DNA of 44,953 nt from Nitrospira sp. (GTDB lineage Bacteria; Nitrospirota; Nitrospiria; Nitrospirales; Nitrospiraceae), in NCBI GenBank assembly GCA_019636915.1, contig JAHBWQ010000009.1, positions 1 through 44,953 on the forward strand, in the 5' to 3' direction. This document shows positions 31,989 through 41,189 of the stretch, one piece after another. The position numbers were made by a program, and so were the translations under genes. The notes beneath the pieces are model-generated. The model worked only from the letters and a program-made list of their open reading frames with translations. It searched no databases and was not told where the DNA came from. The first letter of the stretch is position 1. Every line of letters begins with the position of its first letter.

Positions 31989-33302
31989 TCAATGAGGGTT
32001 GGGATGGGCTTGAGTGGTTTCATTCTTTTCGGCCTGAATCGTCAGAAGCACGAAGAGCGAGATGATGGCACAGAGACTCACGTACCAGCCTGGAGCAAGC
32101 GGGCTTCCACTCCGTTCAACAATCATGGTGGCGATCAACGGAGCGGTCCCACCAAACAGAGCCGAGGCCATATTGTACGAAATTGAAAGCCCCGTGTAGC
32201 GGTGGGCAACCGGAAAGAGGATGGCGACGATGGCAAAGAAGGGGCCCATGTAGGCGGCGACGAAGAGGGTGACACCCAACTGCGCCATGACCACCGCCAT
32301 CACGTGTCCGCTGCTGAAGCACACGAAGAATGGGATGGTGCCGAACGTGAGCCCAACCGCACCGGCGGTGAGGACCCATCGAGGTCCGACTCGATCGGCT
32401 ACCTTGCCCATGATCGGGATCAGCACCGCCATCATGGCCATACAGACGGTATTGATGGTTAAGGCGGTCTGCATTGGGAGATCGGTTACCTTCGTCAGAT
32501 AGGTGGGGAGGTAGACGTAAAAGATATAGAACCCTACGCCGTGCAGCAGCACGAGGCCGACAACTTGAAGCAGCGGTGCCTGGTTCTGAGTTGCGAAGTC
32601 ACGAATCGGTGTGGACGAGACCACTCCACTTTGTTGGAGTCGTTCAAAGGCTGGTGATTCAGGGAGGTTTCGGCGGAGATACCAACCGACTACGGCGATG
32701 ACACTTCCTGCCAAGAACGGAATGCGCCAGCCCCAATCGTGCAGGGTCTCCGGCGTGAAACTCGTACTGGCGATAGCGCCGACTCCGGAGCCCAACAAGG
32801 CGCCGATTTGTGCGCTGAAACCGGCCCAACTGCCGATATAGCCTCGTTCGTTTCGTGCCGCATGTTCGATCAGAAAGGTCACGGATCCGGTAAATTCTCC
32901 ACCGACTGAGAATCCTTGAATAAACCGTAAGAGGGTCAACGCAATTGGTGCGGCGAGGCCGATCTGCGCGTAGGTCGGCAGCAGGCCGAGGAGACAGGTG
33001 GGGATTGCCATGAGGATGACCGACCATGAAAGCGCTGATCGGCGTCCTCGCGTGTCTCCCCAATAGCCGAAGCACAGCGCACCCAGCGGTCTGGCCAAAA
33101 ATCCGACGGCAAACACGCTGAATGTGGCGATCAATGACAATGAGGGATCGGAGGCAGGAAAAAACAGGACGGACAAGACAGGGGCAAAGTATCCGAAGAG
33201 CGCGAAGTCATACCATTCCAGCACATTCCCGATCGCACCGGCCAGGACTGTTGTGCGGAGTGCGTGGGGCCTCTCTGGAGCTATGGAGGGGCTGGTATTC
33301 AT
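31989..33302 (-). CDS. Major facilitator superfamily transporter, MHS/ProP-like
   Basis: 437 residues and twelve predicted transmembrane helices. The start LAGAIGNVLEWYDFALFGY, the loop GDTRGRRSAL and RFIQGFSVGGEF are the marks of the metabolite:H+ symporter (MHS) group, which imports small organic acids, betaine or proline. It heads the transporter-P450-lipoprotein unit and may supply the P450 substrate, which is inference. The ATG at 33302 is preferred to a GTG-type upstream start at 33344. Confidence 0.88.
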   Translation of the reverse strand: MNTSPSIAPERPHALRTTVLAGAIGNVLEWYDFALFGYFAPVLSVLFFPASDPSLSLIATFSVFAVGFLARPLGALCFGYWGDTRGRRSALSWSVILMAIPTCLLGLLPTYAQIGLAAPIALTLLRFIQGFSVGGEFTGSVTFLIEHAARNERGYIGSWAGFSAQIGALLGSGVGAIASTSFTPETLHDWGWRIPFLAGSVIAVVGWYLRRNLPESPAFERLQQSGVVSSTPIRDFATQNQAPLLQVVGLVLLHGVGFYIFYVYLPTYLTKVTDLPMQTALTINTVCMAMMAVLIPIMGKVADRVGPRWVLTAGAVGLTFGTIPFFVCFSSGHVMAVVMAQLGVTLFVAAYMGPFFAIVAILFPVAHRYTGLSISYNMASALFGGTAPLIATMIVERSGSPLAPGWYVSLCAIISLFVLLTIQAEKNETTQAHPNPH

Positions 33303-33392
33303 CACGGTGCGGTTGCGCACCCACCATACCACGAACCGAAGCATCCCGTGCGAGAGTTGCGTTTCCCAGTGAGGGCTCGGTAGAGTCGTTCC

Positions 33393-33917
33393 ATGACAGG
33401 CCGCGAGAACCAGAGCAGTTTGTTGTGCCGGTGGGGGGGCGAGGTGTTTGCCCTTGTTGTGACAACGGGATTGTTGGGTGGTCTGTTGGTGTCCTGCAGC
33501 GGGGAGAACGCACCATCATCGTCCCCGATCCAGACGGAGACCGTTGCCGGGGTGGATGCCGACACGAACGGGGTGCGTGATGACGTCGATCGGTATATCG
33601 ACACGACCTATGCCGATCAGGCCAGCGCTGATCTCAAGAAGGCCGTGCGTCAGTATGCGAGGGCCGTTCAGTCATCCCTGATTGATGCAGACAGTCCAAC
33701 ACTATCGCTCACCCACGCGACGGAACGGTTTCGGGCCTTGGAGTGCCTGATGGCGAGACGACCTCGTGACTTCCATACGGTATTTGTCGACGTGCGCGCG
33801 CAACTTTTGAATACGCCGAGCCGTTCGGAGGCCTATCTGAAAGCCGATGATCAGGTGAAGACCGCGAACATCCCTGTGCTGCCGGCGGACCAATGGGTGA
33901 CGGCATGTCAATCGTGA
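33393..33917 (+). CDS. Lipoprotein with calcium-binding-like repeat
   Basis: 174 residues. An N-terminal hydrophobic stretch with lipobox LLVSC (Cys35) makes it a lipoprotein. Directly after comes DADTNGVRDDVDRYI, which resembles the DxDxNGxxDD calcium loops of thrombospondin type-3/EF-hand-like repeats. The rest is helical. Function unknown. It overlaps the start of the hydrolase gene, so the two are translationally coupled. Confidence 0.65.
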   Translation: MTGRENQSSLLCRWGGEVFALVVTTGLLGGLLVSCSGENAPSSSPIQTETVAGVDADTNGVRDDVDRYIDTTYADQASADLKKAVRQYARAVQSSLIDADSPTLSLTHATERFRALECLMARRPRDFHTVFVDVRAQLLNTPSRSEAYLKADDQVKTANIPVLPADQWVTACQS

Positions 33918-34783
33918 GCATTCGATGGTCTCTTGTGCTGTCGCTGCTCGCGCTCATGGGAGCGGGGTGGTTGCCTGACGCAGGCGTGCAAGTACAACCT
34001 CAACCGGCTTGTCAGAATGCGGGGGCTCCTCGCACGGCGATCTATTTTGTGAACGGGGTGACGACGACGCTCGATGAAGCGAGACTGAATGGTGGGAAGT
34101 TGGAGCTGGAGTTTCTAAGCAAGCTCCCGACGATGATCCCGTCCGTTCAGGCCATGTGCCATCTGTTCTTTCTGAACATCAATCCGACTTCCGGAGCCGT
34201 TAAAGATTTTCTTGAAGCAGGTCAACAACGGTTAGGGCTTACAGCGCCTGCTTTTTGGCGTGGGTTGGAGGGAGTGGGGTTGGCGACCTCCGGCATGATT
34301 ACCCAGGTCTTGCAACGTCCGATTACCAAGGCCGATCAAATCGATCAGTCAACGATCAATCGCCATGCGACCGCCTATCGGGAACAACTTGCCTTCCCAT
34401 CCTGCCGTCGTGTGCTTGTCGTGCCACATTCTCAAGGAAATCTCTACAGTAATGCGTCATATGACGAGGTGTTTGGACAGGTGCAGAAGCCACCGGTGGA
34501 TGCCGTGAAGATTGTGGGGGTTGCCACACCGGCCGATGCGGTGCGTGGCAACGGACTCTATCGTACGTCGAGCACCGATCTGCTCATCAATGGGATTCGC
34601 CTTGTCCTGCCTGGCACGTTACCGGCCAACACCAATTGGGGGATCAGTCCGTTGCTGCTTTCTCCAACTTACTCCGGTGGGCATAGTTTCATCGGGTATC
34701 TCACCGCTGAACCGAGCCGGACTCAGATCCTGGCGGACATAGAGTCCTCGTTGGGTGCGCTCGCTTCCGTCAACCCTTGCTAA
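33905..34783 (+). CDS. Exported alpha/beta-hydrolase-like protein
   Basis: 292 residues from ATG 33905, which overlaps the stop of the preceding gene by 13 bases; an in-frame ATG at 33893 is possible. A signal peptide (SLVLSLLALMGAGW) is followed by a strand TAIYFVNGV and the nucleophile-elbow-like VLVVPHSQGN (Ser176), which fits a lipase/esterase fold although the first Gly of GxSxG is missing. GGHSF near the end could give the catalytic His. It is probably a periplasmic esterase or lipase of unknown substrate that works with the co-encoded lipoprotein. Confidence 0.65.
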   Translation: MSIVSIRWSLVLSLLALMGAGWLPDAGVQVQPQPACQNAGAPRTAIYFVNGVTTTLDEARLNGGKLELEFLSKLPTMIPSVQAMCHLFFLNINPTSGAVKDFLEAGQQRLGLTAPAFWRGLEGVGLATSGMITQVLQRPITKADQIDQSTINRHATAYREQLAFPSCRRVLVVPHSQGNLYSNASYDEVFGQVQKPPVDAVKIVGVATPADAVRGNGLYRTSSTDLLINGIRLVLPGTLPANTNWGISPLLLSPTYSGGHSFIGYLTAEPSRTQILADIESSLGALASVNPC

Positions 34784-34844
34784 TTCCTCCGCTGGCTCTT
34801 ACGTTTTTGGATCAGACTCGGCACTCATGACGTAGCACTCATCC

Positions 34845-35687
34845 TCACTGTCCCCTGAGGAACGTGAACTGCTGTTTCAAGGCGGAAATCTTCAGTAGGT
34901 AAGTTCTGAGATCATGGGCGCCACAGTGCTGGTGCGGCGTCAGCCGATAGTTCCGTTTGACATAGTTGCGGCCGGCTCCTGCGCCGCAGAGATGTATGAC
35001 TGCGGCCAGCTCCTGTTTTTGTTCGAACGTGGCCTCGCGGTCCCCAATCAACCGCGTGACCTGTCGGTCAAGCAACGCGGAGGTCAGTTCCATGGCATGC
35101 CCAGGAATGACTCTGCTATACAGACTGTTGAACCAGCAGGAATTGAAATTGTTCCACGGTCCCGTTTCAACGACGACATGGTTGTGAATACAATAGCGTT
35201 TCCCTTCTTGAAACGTGCCGTCGGTGATCTGAAACATCCCGACAGCCGTGGAGGCAGGTTGATACCACTCCAACGGATTGTGCGAAGTGAGGTGCCATTT
35301 CCAGTAGGTTCGCGCAACGGGATTGCCGGAGCCTTCGGCTTGCGCGATGGCGGCCAGCAGCTCAGGTGTAATGATCGCCGTCGAATGGACCTCGAATAGT
35401 GGTCCGTACTCTCCCCACGTTTCACGAGGGCTTTTGTGAAAGGCCGGTTCGACCGGAAAGAATAGTTCCGTCGGTTTATAATAGGCGTGATAGATCCAAT
35501 TGATGGTTAAGGCCACAGTGATGAGGATGGCTACCGTACTCCATACTTGGATGGTCGGCGGGGCCTTGAGGATGGCACGTAGACAGGTGATGAGCACCCG
35601 CCAGCTTCCACGAACGACGCGTACCAGGGGATGCTTGGAACGCTGGTGGCGGGAAGACGTGTGGGGGGCACCGTGACGACGCGACAT
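34845..35687 (-). CDS. Membrane-anchored transglycosylase/lysozyme-like protein
   Basis: 280 residues from ATG 35687. The first 35 residues are basic and disordered; then comes one transmembrane helix (VWSTVAILITVALTINWIY) and a periplasmic domain. IAQAEGSGNP (catalytic-type Glu) followed by STAVGMFQITDGTFQEGKR is the pattern of soluble-lytic-transglycosylase/lysozyme folds. It would cut peptidoglycan at the membrane surface. Several Cys in the domain (KRYCIHNH, FNSCWFN) are unusual. No ribosome site is clear. It converges on the hydrolase gene. Confidence 0.72.
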   Translation of the reverse strand: MSRRHGAPHTSSRHQRSKHPLVRVVRGSWRVLITCLRAILKAPPTIQVWSTVAILITVALTINWIYHAYYKPTELFFPVEPAFHKSPRETWGEYGPLFEVHSTAIITPELLAAIAQAEGSGNPVARTYWKWHLTSHNPLEWYQPASTAVGMFQITDGTFQEGKRYCIHNHVVVETGPWNNFNSCWFNSLYSRVIPGHAMELTSALLDRQVTRLIGDREATFEQKQELAAVIHLCGAGAGRNYVKRNYRLTPHQHCGAHDLRTYLLKISALKQQFTFLRGQ

Positions 35688-35866
35688 GGTGTCGGTATAA
35701 CAATGACCAGATGAACTTATTCTGTCAACGGGGGTGGTCGGGCGACCTTGAGCGGTGATGGGGTGAGATGGGGAGCCAGCCAACGATCTTGCATTAGAGT
35801 CGGCAGAAGGGTCAATATGGTCGCCCTAGACGGACGGACGTTCTGTACGCGCGTTGGAGGGTAGTT

Positions 35867-36376
35867 ATGAGAAGACTGGTAGCGCTGAAGATTGGGCTCA
35901 TTGTGGCACTGATATCCCCACCGGTGTTCGCTGATTCATTCACCGACAAGGCAAAAAGCGATAGTACGGTCGAGATCAGCGATGAGGACCCGGCGATGCA
36001 AAAAGCCATGGCGCGTGCCCGTGCCGGCCTTGAGGGTTTTCTGAAAAAAGCTGGGTCACCGCCGTCCGATACCGGCCACTATTCGGTGAAGGTGCGGGTG
36101 AGCGAAGGTGAGAGTCTTGAGTACCTCTGGATTTCCAATCTGAAAGGGGAAGGCGATTTGTGGTCGGGGCAGATCGAAAATCTGCCGGTGGTTCGATCAT
36201 TGAAGAAGGGCCAGATGTATTCGTTTGCAAAGACGGAAATTGTCGACTGGACCTACGTCGATAAGGGCAGGAAAAAGGTCATCGGCAACTTTACGACCTG
36301 TGCGCTCTTGACCAAAGAGCCACCAGATGTCGCCCAAAACATTCAGAAGCAATATGGCCTGGAGTGTGATCGCTGA
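35867..36376 (+). CDS. DUF2314 (YegJ-like) exported protein
   Basis: 169 residues. GGAGGGTAGTT precedes the ATG. A signal peptide (cleavage after VFADS) is followed by a DUF2314 domain: DPAMQKAMARARAGLEGFL, VKVRVSEGESLEYLWISNL, GQMYSFAKTEIVDWTYV. The family is widespread and of unknown function. It is a single gene with a promoter probably in 35790-35860, where nothing matches consensus well. Confidence 0.78.
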   Translation: MRRLVALKIGLIVALISPPVFADSFTDKAKSDSTVEISDEDPAMQKAMARARAGLEGFLKKAGSPPSDTGHYSVKVRVSEGESLEYLWISNLKGEGDLWSGQIENLPVVRSLKKGQMYSFAKTEIVDWTYVDKGRKKVIGNFTTCALLTKEPPDVAQNIQKQYGLECDR

Positions 36377-36528
36377 TCATGAACATCCTGTGTCCTCTGT
36401 TGGCAGCGCATCGTCGGTGATCTGACGTGGCGTGACCACAATCTTGTCCCGCCGATTCTTTCGGAACTCGTGCCAAAACGATCTGCCGGTGCTACTGTGG
36501 ATCCACTGCTAGCCGTGCACGGATCCCT

Positions 36529-38043
36529 ATGGGACCAGCGAGACTCTATAAACTCTTTCCCTCGCCGGATTGGGATGAGACGGATCTCGAGACGTCGTCT
36601 GATCCTTTTCATCCGGGAAGGCGATTCCAGACCAGTACCAAGAAAAAAGCGATCCGCGATCATTTCGATGCCTGTGCCCCGCATCGGCTGTCCTGGGAGA
36701 AGAAGGCCAAGGCCTACTACGAGGATCAAACCCGCTATCTCAAGTTTCTTGTACCCGAGGGATTACGGGTCTTGGAAATCGGGTCAGGGATCGGCAATCT
36801 CCTTGCCGCGTTGAAGCCGTCGCGTGGACTTGGTATCGATTTGAGTCCTGTCATGGTGAAGGAGGCGGCTCAACGTCACCCGACCTTGGAGTTTCGAGTC
36901 GGGGATGTCGAAACACTCGAGCTTGATGAACACTTCGATGTCATAATTCTCGCGGATGTGGTCGGCCATTTGCTGGATGTCCAGGCGGCATTCAAACGTC
37001 TGCGCCGTCTCTGTACCGCCCAGACCAGAGTCATCGTGTCGTCCCACAACCATGTGTGGGAACCGATTCTCCGGTTGTGTGAGAACGTTGGGCTGAAGAT
37101 GCCGCAGCGCGAGCAAAGCTGGCTCTCGCCGGCGGATCTCACGAATCTACTGTATCTCGCCGATTTCGATGTCGTGAAGGTCGAGCGACGATTGTTGTTG
37201 CCCTTGTCGGTTCCGCTGCTTGGTCCGTTGTGCAACAGGCTGCTCGCCCATCTCCCAGGATGGCGTGGACTCTGTCTGTCGCATTATGTGATTGCTCGTG
37301 CGAGGCTCCGGAGGCCGGAACGGCCCTATTCAACGACCATCGTCATCCCGTGTCGGAACGAACAAGGCCATATTGATGCGGTCTTGAGACGGATTCCGGA
37401 GTTCGGAGGCCGCCAGGAGATCCTGTTTGTCGACGGGCATTCGATCGACGGAACCGTGGAAGAGATCACACGCGTCAGGGCATTTTATCCAAGTAGGGAT
37501 ATCAAACTCTTGGTACAGGATGGGCAAGGGAAACACGATGCGATCTGCAAGGGATTTGCCCATGCCCTGGGCGATATTCTCATGATCCTGGACGCGGATG
37601 CGTCGATGCCACCGGAGGCTCTTCCGAAATTCTATGAAGCGATCGCGAGCGGAAAGGGGGAGTTCATCATAGGCTGTCGGCTGATCTACCCTCAGGAGGG
37701 ACATACGAGGCGTCTGCTCGTTCTATTCGTCAATAAGGTATTTGGAGCGGCATTCTCGTGGCTGCTCAATCAGCGAATCAAGGACCCGCGTTGTGGGACA
37801 AAAGTCTTTTTCCGGCGTGACTACGAACGCCTGGCGGCCAATCGACAGTATTTCGACGATGTCGATCCTCGTGGGGATTTCAATCTGCTGTTCGGTGCGT
37901 CCAAGCTCAATCTGCAGATTGTGGAGATTCCCATTCGTTACGAAGCCCGGACCTACGGCACCAACATGATTCGACGTGTCGGGCAAAGATGGGTGCTGTT
38001 CAAGATGGTCGTCTACGGTTTCTTTCGTCTCAAGGCCGTCTGA
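36529..38043 (+). CDS. Methyltransferase-glycosyltransferase fusion
   Basis: 504 residues. Residues 40-250 form a class I SAM-dependent methyltransferase (VLEIGSGIGN at 81-90, GIDLSPVMV, then GDVETL and DVIILADV). Residues 268-500 form a GT2 glycosyltransferase (TTIVIPCRNEQGH from 269, VDGHSIDGT, DAD at 355-357, then KDPRCGTKVF). Such fusions modify and add sugars or lipid-linked intermediates during cell-surface synthesis. No transmembrane helix is obvious except possibly near the C-terminus. The ATG at 36529 has no good ribosome site, so the start is uncertain. There is no surrounding polysaccharide cluster. Confidence 0.85.
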   Translation: MGPARLYKLFPSPDWDETDLETSSDPFHPGRRFQTSTKKKAIRDHFDACAPHRLSWEKKAKAYYEDQTRYLKFLVPEGLRVLEIGSGIGNLLAALKPSRGLGIDLSPVMVKEAAQRHPTLEFRVGDVETLELDEHFDVIILADVVGHLLDVQAAFKRLRRLCTAQTRVIVSSHNHVWEPILRLCENVGLKMPQREQSWLSPADLTNLLYLADFDVVKVERRLLLPLSVPLLGPLCNRLLAHLPGWRGLCLSHYVIARARLRRPERPYSTTIVIPCRNEQGHIDAVLRRIPEFGGRQEILFVDGHSIDGTVEEITRVRAFYPSRDIKLLVQDGQGKHDAICKGFAHALGDILMILDADASMPPEALPKFYEAIASGKGEFIIGCRLIYPQEGHTRRLLVLFVNKVFGAAFSWLLNQRIKDPRCGTKVFFRRDYERLAANRQYFDDVDPRGDFNLLFGASKLNLQIVEIPIRYEARTYGTNMIRRVGQRWVLFKMVVYGFFRLKAV

Positions 38044-38154
38044 GGTCGGAGGGGCGTCTTCTCTCCTCGTGCGAGCCCTTCGATGAGTTCCGGATGGGCG
38101 GTTGCAGTACAAGAAATTGTGCTGGAGGTGCTGTGTCGTGTCGCTGCAACATGC

Positions 38155-38184
38155 TTGCAAGCCGGAAGAGGGCCCTCCTATAAT
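38155..38184 (+). promoter_or_regulatory. Sigma-70 promoter for ndk
   Basis: TTGCAA (38155-38160), 18 bases, TATAAT (38179-38184); the ATG of ndk is 60 bases further on. Confidence 0.6.
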
Positions 38185-38244
38185 GTGTCCGCTGTTTCAG
38201 TGGATTCGCTAATAATATTCAATACCAGAGGAGTCGGATCGATC

Positions 38245-38664
38245 ATGAACGAACGAACATTGGCCATCGTCAAACCGGATGCTGTCAAGAAGAATGTCAT
38301 CGGAGATATTATCCTTCGATATGAACAAGCGGGATTGAAGCCGATTGCCATCAAGATGATTCATATGTCTCAGTCTGTGGTGGAAGGGTTTTATGCGGTC
38401 CACAAAGCGCGCCCATTTTTCGGGAGCTTGTGTGCCTTCATGTCTTCCGGTCCTGCCGTGGTCATTGTGCTTCAAGGTGAGAATGCCATTAAGAGGAACC
38501 GGGAGCTGATGGGCGCGACGGACCCGGCAAAGGCGGACGCGGGAACCATTCGCAAAACCCATGGAGCGAATATCGAGTTCAATGCCGTGCATGGTTCAGA
38601 CTCGCCGGAGACTGCTCAGTTTGAGATCGGCTACTTTTTCCCCGGTATGGAGATCTTCGCATAG
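38245..38664 (+). CDS. ndk: Nucleoside diphosphate kinase
   Basis: 139 residues, the family's normal length. It starts [20 protein letters not shown] and carries the catalytic NAVHGSD motif (phospho-His116) followed by the [11 protein letters not shown] end typical of bacterial Ndk. The enzyme transfers the gamma-phosphate between nucleoside triphosphates and diphosphates in the cytoplasm. The start is set by AGAGGAG upstream of 38245. It has its own promoter and terminator, so it is a single-gene unit. Confidence 0.97.
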   Translation: MNERTLAIVKPDAVKKNVIGDIILRYEQAGLKPIAIKMIHMSQSVVEGFYAVHKARPFFGSLCAFMSSGPAVVIVLQGENAIKRNRELMGATDPAKADAGTIRKTHGANIEFNAVHGSDSPETAQFEIGYFFPGMEIFA

Positions 38665-38674
38665 CAGGATTCGT

Positions 38675-38707
38675 AAACGGGCCGGCGATGATGGTCGGCC
38701 CGTTTCT
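38675..38707 (+). terminator. Rho-independent terminator after ndk
   Basis: AAACGGGCCG (38675-38684) and CGGCCCGTTT (38696-38705) form a perfect 10-bp stem with an 11-base loop, ending in a short T run. Confidence 0.8.
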
Positions 38708-38835
38708 TGACAATGCCACTCGCTCCCTCTACCATCCTGAAGAATTTACCAGGTCAGGGTTGAGGCTGAGCAATCGGGTGCCTGTCCTCGCCTGAACCTC
38801 AGCTTCTCATACTGAATCTCAAGAACGGAGCCGAC

Positions 38836-39222
38836 ATGATTCCATCCGATTTGCGCTATCACCAAGAGCATGAGTGGGTTCGAGTCGAGGGCAAACAAGC
38901 GACGGTGGGGATCAGCCACTTTGCGCAGGATGCGTTGGGCGACATCGTCTTTCTGGACCTTCCCAAGGTCGGGGCGACCGTGAAGGTTGGGCAGCAGATA
39001 GGGGAAGTCGAGTCGACCAAAACCACGTCAACGATCTACACGCCGGTCAGCGGGACGGTCACCAAGATCAACACGGATCTGAAAGATCATCCTGAGGTGG
39101 TGAATTCAGATCCCTATGGCAAGGGATGGATGGCGGTCATTGAGCTGAGCAGTCCCGGAGACGTTGATCAACTGATGACGGCCGCGCAATACGAAGCCTT
39201 TCTCGCCAGTCAGAAGCATTGA
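38836..39222 (+). CDS. gcvH: Glycine cleavage system H protein
   Basis: 128 residues. It starts MIPSDLRYHQEHEWVRVEG, has the lipoyl-lysine site ESTKTTS (Lys62), and ends with the family pattern GWMAVIEL ... YEAFL. GcvH carries the aminomethyl group on its lipoyl arm between the P, T and L proteins. The L-protein gene lies 91 bases downstream; no P or T gene is in the window. Both could instead serve another lipoate-using complex. The start has only a weak ribosome site (CGGAG). Confidence 0.95.
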   Translation: MIPSDLRYHQEHEWVRVEGKQATVGISHFAQDALGDIVFLDLPKVGATVKVGQQIGEVESTKTTSTIYTPVSGTVTKINTDLKDHPEVVNSDPYGKGWMAVIELSSPGDVDQLMTAAQYEAFLASQKH

Positions 39223-39313
39223 CAATTGTGTCCGTTGGATCGGCGAACCATTGTGTGATTGAATCATTGGTACCCATTAGCAATGTCTCAATCAACGATG
39301 AGCGACTGATCCA

Positions 39314-40746
39314 ATGACTTCTTCACCCCACATCGCGATTCTTGGAGCCGGTCCCGGCGGCTATGTCGCAGCGATTCGTGCGGCTCAGCTCGGCGCACGG
39401 GTGACAGTCATCGAGCGAGAGAAGCTCGGCGGGGTCTGCCTCAACTGGGGTTGTATTCCCAGCAAGGCGCTGCTCTCCGTCGTGGAGCTTGGTGACAAGC
39501 TCAAGAAGGCGGAGGATCTGGGGCTGATACTCCAGGCACCCGCGACCTATGATCTTGCTCGCATGGTGGCCCGGAAAGAGAAGGTGGTTGCCACGCTTGT
39601 CAAAGGGATTGCGACACTGTTCAAAGGCTGGGGGATCGAACAGGTCACCGGGCAAGGGGTTGTCAAGGATGCACGCACCCTTGCCGTGACACTACCGGAT
39701 GGAGCGCAGCGTGAGATTCACGCCGATGCAATCGTGATCGCCACAGGATCGTCCTGGCCGAACCTTCCCCAATTTCCCATTGATGGTCGGCAGATTGTGA
39801 CCAGCCAGCAGATACTCGATCTGACACAGGTTCCGGCCAGCCTTGCCATCTTGGGTGGTGGAGTGGAGGGTGCGAGTTCGCCGCGTTGTACAGCGGTCTT
39901 GGGACGCAGGTTACTATCCTGGAGCTGATGCCGCGGCTCCTCCCATTGGAGGATGAGGACATTTCGTCCACCTTGGAGCGTGAGTTGAAGAAGCGTAGGG
40001 TCACGGTCCTGACCGGAACTACCGTGAAGCAGGTAGAACGGTCATCCGAATCAGTGGTGCTGTCGTTGAAAGACGGAAGCACGATGGCGACCGAGAAGCT
40101 CTTGGTCTCGGTGGGGCGCGGATTCAACTCGCGAGGGATCGGATTGGAACAGGTCGGTGTTTCGCTTGGGCAGCGTGGCGAAGTGCTGGTTGATGAATAC
40201 ATGCGCACGAATGTCCCGGGCATCTATGCGATCGGCGATGTGACAGGCAAGGCGATGTTGGCTCATGTCGCATCAACGCAAGGGCAGGTGGCGGTCGAGC
40301 ATATTCTTGGGCATCAACGAGCCATTGATTATGACATTATCCCAGCCGGTATCTTCACCCTACCGGAGATCGGACGTGTGGGATTGACCGAGCAACAGGC
40401 CCGGGCGCGTGCGGAGCAGAATGGGAAGGATCCGAACCAGGCGGTGAAGGTCGGACGATTTCGCTATGGGGCTCTGGGGAAGGCTCAGGCCACAGGAGAT
40501 ACGACTGGATTCTACAAAGTCATTGCGGATGCCGAGACCGACCGCATTCTTGGTATGCATATTCTCGGGGCCCATGCAGCGGATCTCATCCATGAACCGG
40601 CGCTAGCGATGCAAGTCGGGGCGACAGCTACCCAAGTAGCCGGTCTCATCCATGCTCATCCGACGCTCGCCGAGGGCGTCATGGAAGCCATTGAAGATCT
40701 TGATGGGGCCGCTATTCACCAGCTGAGAAAGACGGGGAAGGGATGA
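39314..40746 (+). pseudogene. lpdA: Dihydrolipoyl dehydrogenase gene with a one-base frameshift
   Basis: Frame one from 39314 has the FAD motif GAGPGGY and the redox disulfide GGVCLNWGCIPSK. It reads correctly to GGGVEG at 39871, then goes out of frame and stops at 39928. The next frame resumes exactly at 39874 with EFAALYSGLG and contains the NAD, central and dimer domains, ending with the catalytic HAHPTLAE. Only two bases (GC) lie between; a third (TGC, Cys) would give the family's usual GxEGCEFA, so one base is missing. Joined, the protein is about 477 residues, the normal length. It is either a sequencing error or a recent inactivation. The enzyme reoxidises dihydrolipoyl groups on GcvH and 2-oxoacid dehydrogenases. 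It overlaps the comEA-like gene by four bases. Confidence 0.92.
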
Positions 40747-41189
40747 TCAAGTCTCTATTCCTCAAATTGGGAATGCTGGCCGTCACGATAGGAATTGTGT
40801 TGTGGATGGGATGGGTGCGTCAACCGTCCGTCCACCCGCATCAGGTTTCCACGCAAGGGGAGGTCACTCAGTTTGTGACCCGTCCTACTCATCATGAGCC
40901 GGATCAGGGCGGTGCGACCCAGGCATCGGTCAAGGTGGCCCACCTTCAGGCACCGGCATTGCTGGATCTGAATCGAGCCACTGCCGATGAATTGGAGGCC
41001 TTGCCCGGTATTGGTGCTGTCTTGGCACAACGGGTGATTGCGTTTCGAGAGTCGACGGGACGGTTCCGGACAGTTGGGGATCTTCGTGGCGTCAAAGGAA
41101 TCGGGGCCAAGAAATTTGAACGGCTGAAACCATTGGTAATGGTCTCTACAGGGGAGACACAACAAGAGACGGAGCGACGCGTGTCATGA
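40743..41189 (+). CDS. ComEA-like helix-hairpin-helix protein
   Basis: 148 residues. An N-terminal membrane helix ([19 protein letters not shown]) and a Gln/His-rich linker are followed by the ComEA domain [20 protein letters not shown], then [20 protein letters not shown]: two helix-hairpin-helix DNA-binding units. In other bacteria such proteins bind incoming DNA outside the inner membrane during natural transformation, but many genomes carry them without competence. Both ends overlap neighbouring genes (ATGA at each side), so lpdA, this gene and tyrS form one operon. Confidence 0.85.
   Translation: MIKSLFLKLGMLAVTIGIVLWMGWVRQPSVHPHQVSTQGEVTQFVTRPTHHEPDQGGATQASVKVAHLQAPALLDLNRATADELEALPGIGAVLAQRVIAFRESTGRFRTVGDLRGVKGIGAKKFERLKPLVMVSTGETQQETERRVS

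Noticed and set aside
35690..35730. TTGACA-like -35 upstream of the transglycosylase-like gene
   Set aside because: No -10 element at an acceptable distance; the nearest TATA-like sequence is over 20 bases away.
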